60,658 bases of DNA from HK-STAS-PATE-2 sp035906575 (GTDB lineage Bacteria; Patescibacteriota; Patescibacteriia; 2-12-FULL-60-25), in contig JAMIEW010000040.1 in assembly GCA_035906575.1 (NCBI GenBank), positions 1 through 60,658 of the forward strand, written 5' to 3'. The translations under genes and the position numbers were made by a program. Every line of letters starts with the position of its first letter. Position 1 is the first letter of the stretch. Below are positions 57,462 through 60,658 of the stretch, in pieces. The notes under the pieces were generated by a model. The model was not told the DNA's origin. It made no database searches and was given only the letters and a program-made list of their open reading frames with translations.

Positions 57462-58148
57462 ATGTTTAAGCCTACAAACCAAGTGTATCAAACTCCTGTG
57501 AAAAAAGCGCTCGTTACCGTTGTTTTGACCGCGCTTTTCGCTACTGAAGTCCGCATTCCGGTTGCTCAGGCGGCTTCCCCACTCCCTAACACTCAAGTTG
57601 CAACGCAGAAGCAAGCTTCAAATGACACGGTTGATAAACCGATTCTTCTTCCGAGCCAAATGAAGGCTCTTGAGAATGAAGCTTCGTTGTACCACGCAAC
57701 CTCGACTCACGGTACTACCGATGAGCAGACAGATGAGTCACAAGAAGTCCTCAAAACCATGTATATGGATATGACGGCTTATACGTCGGCCGTTAATGAA
57801 ACGGATGGTTCGCCATTTATCACGGCTGATGGTTCAGTTGTGCGTGACGGTATCGTTGCGACCAATGCCTTGCCGTTTGGTTCTAAAATTCGTATTCCTT
57901 CATTGTTTGGTGATAAGGTGTTTACCGTTCATGACCGCATGAATCAACGCTATTATTACCGTACCGATGTTTGGATGACGACCAAAAAAGAAGCGTTCGC
58001 CTTTGGTGTAAAACGCAAAATCCCTATCGAAGTCATCGAAATCGGTGATGGTAAAAAGAATTGGGAACAATGGAAAGGCAAATCTGCCGAATTGAATCGT
58101 GTTGGTAAGTACGGCCCTAAACCAGAAGAAGCTGGTAAGTGGCTTTAA
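57462..58148 (+). CDS. Secreted 3D (Asp-Asp-Asp) domain protein
   Basis: 228 residues from ATG 57462, 18 bases after the predicted start. Signal peptide: KKALVTVVLTALFATEV with cleavage near AQA-A (about 37). A Ser/Thr/Gln-rich linker follows (about 40-100). The C-terminal 3D domain has MTAYTS, DGIVATNALPFGSKIRIP and VFTVHDRMN, followed by DVWM (the three family aspartates). Such domains occur in bacterial lytic transglycosylases or peptidoglycan-binding proteins of the YabE/RpfB type. Divergent neighbour of PBP1A, so probably part of cell-wall remodelling. Confidence 0.85.
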   Translation: MFKPTNQVYQTPVKKALVTVVLTALFATEVRIPVAQAASPLPNTQVATQKQASNDTVDKPILLPSQMKALENEASLYHATSTHGTTDEQTDESQEVLKTMYMDMTAYTSAVNETDGSPFITADGSVVRDGIVATNALPFGSKIRIPSLFGDKVFTVHDRMNQRYYYRTDVWMTTKKEAFAFGVKRKIPIEVIEIGDGKKNWEQWKGKSAELNRVGKYGPKPEEAGKWL

Positions 58149-58181
58149 ACAAAACATCCTCCATTTGGAGGATGTTTTGTT
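58146..58181 (+). terminator. Bidirectional terminator
   Basis: AAACAAAACATCCTCC and GGAGGATGTTTTGTTT with a 4-base loop (16-bp perfect). It ends the 3D gene and may end the convergent tRNA-Cys. Confidence 0.9.
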
Positions 58182-58253
<72 letters not shown>

Positions 58254-58256
<3 letters not shown>

Positions 58257-58279
58257 ACGTCGCTCGCGAGCGACGTGGC
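58254..58279. repeat. 26-base perfect palindrome at tRNA-Cys 5' end
   Basis: Reads the same on both strands, centre between 58266 and 58267, and overlaps the first three tRNA bases. 18 bases are shared with 378-395 beside tRNA-Ala. Confidence 0.95.
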
Positions 58280-58535
58280 ACGCCCGCGCTCTAAGCTCGC
58301 TCTTTATAACGGTTTTTCGACCGGCTCGCAAGATACAAAAACGGCGCAACTGGGTTTAACCCCGGGTGCGCCGTTTAAGGCTCGATTCCACAAGCGAAGT
58401 AAGTATATCAAAATCCCTTAGAAGCATGCAAGTCTTTGGGTCTGTAATGTGGATAACTAAATATAAACATTGGTTTTTATTATTATCGATGGTTTGCCCG
58501 TTTCTTTTTTTCTCCCGAAACGGCACACTACCACT
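58280..58535. other. Gap between tRNA-Cys and polA
   Basis: Contains a hairpin AAACGGCGCA / TGCGCCGTTT (58339-58376), whose T-run is on the minus strand (minus-strand terminator), and a perfect DnaA box TGTGGATAA (58448-58456). No ORF. The origin of the RNA ended by the hairpin is unclear. Confidence 0.5.
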
Positions 58536-60658
58536 ATGAGACCAAAGCTGTTTTTATTGGATGCAAACGCCCTTTTACACCGTTCCTGGCATGCGATCCG
58601 CCCACTCACGAGCCCGGATGGCCGTGTAGTGAACTGCGTTTACGGTATGACGATGAGTGTGATGAAGCTCGTCGAGCAGTATAAGCCGGATGCCTTTGCT
58701 GCTTGTTGGGATACCGAGGCGCCAACCTTTCGCCACGAAGCTTATAAAGAATACAAAGGCCATCGCAAAGAAAAAGAACAAGACCTCTATGACCAAATCC
58801 CTTGGGTTCAAGAGGGTTTTGAAGCTTTGGGTATCCCGTCATTGTTTTTAGATGGGTATGAAGCAGATGATTTGCTCGGCACGATCGGTACCCGCGCTGT
58901 CAAAGAAGGTTGGGATGTCACGATTATCACCGGCGACCGCGATGCCCTTCAGCTTGTTCGTCCTCACCTTGAGGTGATGCTCTTTGTAAAAGGAGTCACC
59001 GAAGTAAAGATCGTGGACGAAAAGGTCTTGCTCGAAGAGTATGGTTTTACCCCAGAACAATTTATCGACTTCAAAGCAATCCAGGGCGACACGTCAGATA
59101 ATATTCCGGGTATTCGTGGTATCGGTGAAGTCGGTGCAAAATCGCTTTTGAAACATTTCGGATCATTAAAGGGCATCATGAAAGCCGCTCACGATCCTAA
59201 ATCTGAAATGCGTGCAAAGATGCGCGAGACATTGCTCGCGTCAGAAGATATTGTTCCGGCGCAATTAGATTTGGTTACGATTCGTCTTGATGTTCCGTTG
59301 AAATGGAAAATTGAAAAACTTCCGGTGCCGGCGAATGAAGAAGAAGCGAGAATGTTTTTATTGAACATGGGTTTTGTTTCATTGTTAAAACGTTTAGACA
59401 CGATCATGGGAAAAAAATCTTCGCCATCAACAGGTGAAGAAAAAGATCCAAAGAAAAAAACGTCAAAATCCGTCGCGAAATACGATGCGATGAATAGCGA
59501 AGAATCCCAAGGAGATTTATTTAAAGCTACAACGAAAGGTGGACTCTCGATTGAAGAAATTAAATCACGCTTAGAGATGGCTGACCGTGTGGCTTTAGGG
59601 ATTATTTGGGAGGATCCAAAACAGCCACCCGTGAAGGCAAAAGCCATGGCTCTTGTTTGTACGGATGGTGAAGGTGTCTATCTTGTTCAGGCGGCGGAGT
59701 TGAAGAAAGATCCAGAAATTGTGGCATTTTTGGGCAAGAAGGTGGTTGCTCATGATGTTAAAGCGGTTATGCACGGGTTGCATCAGTTCGGTGTTCAAGA
59801 CCCAACTTGGGACTTTGACACCATGCTCGCTGCCTACGTGCTGAACGCCGGAGAGCGCTCGCATGACTTACGCACGGTCGCCCTTATGTATGCTGATATC
59901 ACACTCGCAACCGAACCAACGGTTCCTGAACAAGTTCTCGCAAGCTGGAACTGTATCGAGCCACTAAAGAAAGCGCTAAAAGAAGAAAAACTCACCGAGG
60001 TTTTCGAACGCTTCGAATTACCGCTCGCCGCTGTACTTGGTCGTATGGAAAGTGCCGGTATCGAAATCGATACAGATTATTTGCACGAGCTCGCAAAAGA
60101 ATTAAAAAAAGAACAAGAACGTTTATTGCGCGTGATGCAAAAAACCGCCGGCGCAGATTTAAACCCGGCGTCTCCTGCACAGCTCTCGTATGTTCTTTTT
60201 GAAAAACTCCAACTTCCGACCAAAGGCATTAAAAAAGGTAAGACCGGTTTCTCAACAGCGGCGAGTGAATTAGAAAAACTCCGTGGCTCACATGAGATCA
60301 TCGAGCAGATCGAAGATTATCGCGAAGTCTCAAAACTTCTCTCGACCTATGTAGAGGTTATCCCCTCTCTTGTTGATAAAAACCGCCGTTTACACACAAC
60401 GTTTCAACAGGCTGTGGCTGCCACCGGTCGTCTTTCATCGGCTGATCCAAACGTCCAAAATATCCCAATCCGTACTGAACTCGGTCGTCGTGTGCGCACG
60501 GCTTTTGTGGCGAAGCGCGGTTATGAACTTGTCTCGTGTGATTATTCTCAAATCGAATTGCGTTTGATTGCCGCGCTCGCACAAGACGCGCGGATGATCG
60601 AAGCGTTTGAAAAAGGTTTAGACATTCACCAAGCAACCGCTTCGCGTATTTGGAATAT
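58536..60658 (+). CDS. polA: DNA polymerase I (3' end outside window)
   Basis: 707 codons visible, running off the window. The N-terminal 5'-3' exonuclease has FLLDANALLHR, WDTEAPTFRHEAYKEYKGHR, GYEADDLLGT, TGDRDALQLV, IQGDTSDNIPGIRGIG. A middle 3'-5' exonuclease-like domain follows (about 330-470); its catalytic carboxylates are partly replaced (LGIIWEDPKQ, WDFDTMLAAYVLN), so proofreading may be absent. The polymerase begins with DLNPASPAQLSYVLF, TTFQQAVAATGRLSSADPNVQNIPIR and motif A YSQIELRLIAALAQD. PolA removes Okazaki primers and fills gaps. Confidence 0.95.
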   Translation, partial: MRPKLFLLDANALLHRSWHAIRPLTSPDGRVVNCVYGMTMSVMKLVEQYKPDAFAACWDTEAPTFRHEAYKEYKGHRKEKEQDLYDQIPWVQEGFEALGIPSLFLDGYEADDLLGTIGTRAVKEGWDVTIITGDRDALQLVRPHLEVMLFVKGVTEVKIVDEKVLLEEYGFTPEQFIDFKAIQGDTSDNIPGIRGIGEVGAKSLLKHFGSLKGIMKAAHDPKSEMRAKMRETLLASEDIVPAQLDLVTIRLDVPLKWKIEKLPVPANEEEARMFLLNMGFVSLLKRLDTIMGKKSSPSTGEEKDPKKKTSKSVAKYDAMNSEESQGDLFKATTKGGLSIEEIKSRLEMADRVALGIIWEDPKQPPVKAKAMALVCTDGEGVYLVQAAELKKDPEIVAFLGKKVVAHDVKAVMHGLHQFGVQDPTWDFDTMLAAYVLNAGERSHDLRTVALMYADITLATEPTVPEQVLASWNCIEPLKKALKEEKLTEVFERFELPLAAVLGRMESAGIEIDTDYLHELAKELKKEQERLLRVMQKTAGADLNPASPAQLSYVLFEKLQLPTKGIKKGKTGFSTAASELEKLRGSHEIIEQIEDYREVSKLLSTYVEVIPSLVDKNRRLHTTFQQAVAATGRLSSADPNVQNIPIRTELGRRVRTAFVAKRGYELVSCDYSQIELRLIAALAQDARMIEAFEKGLDIHQATASRIWN

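Overview
The window reads like a chromosomal piece of a Candidatus Patescibacteria (CPR-type) bacterium. This is an inference from style, not from a phylogeny. The signs are compact minus-strand operons of housekeeping genes, a ComEC channel without its nuclease domain, a charged coiled-coil insert in RpoC, a huge secreted beta-helix protein with a CPR-style C-terminal surface domain, an ORF6N protein next to rpoC, and many promoters whose -10 box lies only 6-12 bases before the start codon (leaderless or near-leaderless mRNAs). UGA is used as stop throughout. The replication origin is very probably here, between dnaA (51569) and dnaN (53333). That gap carries DnaA boxes, a CCCC cluster and five consecutive DnaA-trios. 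rpmH-rnpA-yidD-DUF167 run divergently to the left, as at many bacterial origins.

Layout. 0-5.9 kb: tRNA-Ala, a DoxX membrane protein, a secreted beta-helix giant, FemAB-like ligase, ruvA. 6-7.2 kb: a degenerate thymidine-kinase-like protein coupled to a real thymidine kinase. 7.4-11 kb: gyrA operon. 11.1-14.3 kb: arfB and several orphan genes. 14.3-23.3 kb: ruvC, an ORF6N protein with two related perfect palindromes, rpoC, rpoB. 23.5-32.6 kb: a foreign, GC-rich accessory block. 32.6-40.8 kb: a RodZ-like protein, FtsK, sugar-nucleotide enzymes, an HExxH protein, ComEC. 41.3-49.3 kb: a lipoprotein, recA, ychF, an orphan, trigger factor, a coiled-coil membrane protein, an epimerase plus NUDIX pair, and a candidate small RNA. 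49-58 kb: origin region, then PBP1A and a 3D-domain protein. 58.2-60.66 kb: tRNA-Cys and the start of polA.

The most unusual part is 25.6-32.6 kb. It is a run of small orphan genes with codon use unlike the housekeeping genes: two paralogous membrane proteins, two paralogs of a small phage/plasmid-type protein, and several unknowns. The gaps between them are packed with conserved RNA structure. Four genes are preceded by copies of one leader ('element A'). In it a GAGCGGG segment can pair either with an upstream arm or with a downstream CCCGCTC segment that otherwise masks the ribosome-binding site, so it looks like a translational switch. Four copies of a two-hairpin 'element B' lie between genes, three of them just after a gene. 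Several mini-ORFs of 6-25 codons have strong ribosome-binding sites and end with the stop codon inside a hairpin loop. Two strong promoters, repeated GCTAA-NN-TTAGC motifs and an early terminator sit at its left edge, and a strong terminator closes it at 32.6 kb. I see no integrase, transposase or CRISPR array. I read this block as a transcribed mobile or phage-derived cassette with an RNA-based regulation scheme I do not recognise. That reading is an inference and needs comparative and RNA-seq evidence.

Housekeeping logic: DNA replication and repair (dnaA, dnaN, polA, gyrA, recA, ruvA, ruvC, ftsK), transcription (rpoB, rpoC), translation and rescue (rpmH, rnpA, arfB, ychF, two tRNAs), protein folding (tig), and envelope building (PBP1A, FemAB, 3D protein, UDP-sugar enzymes, yidD).
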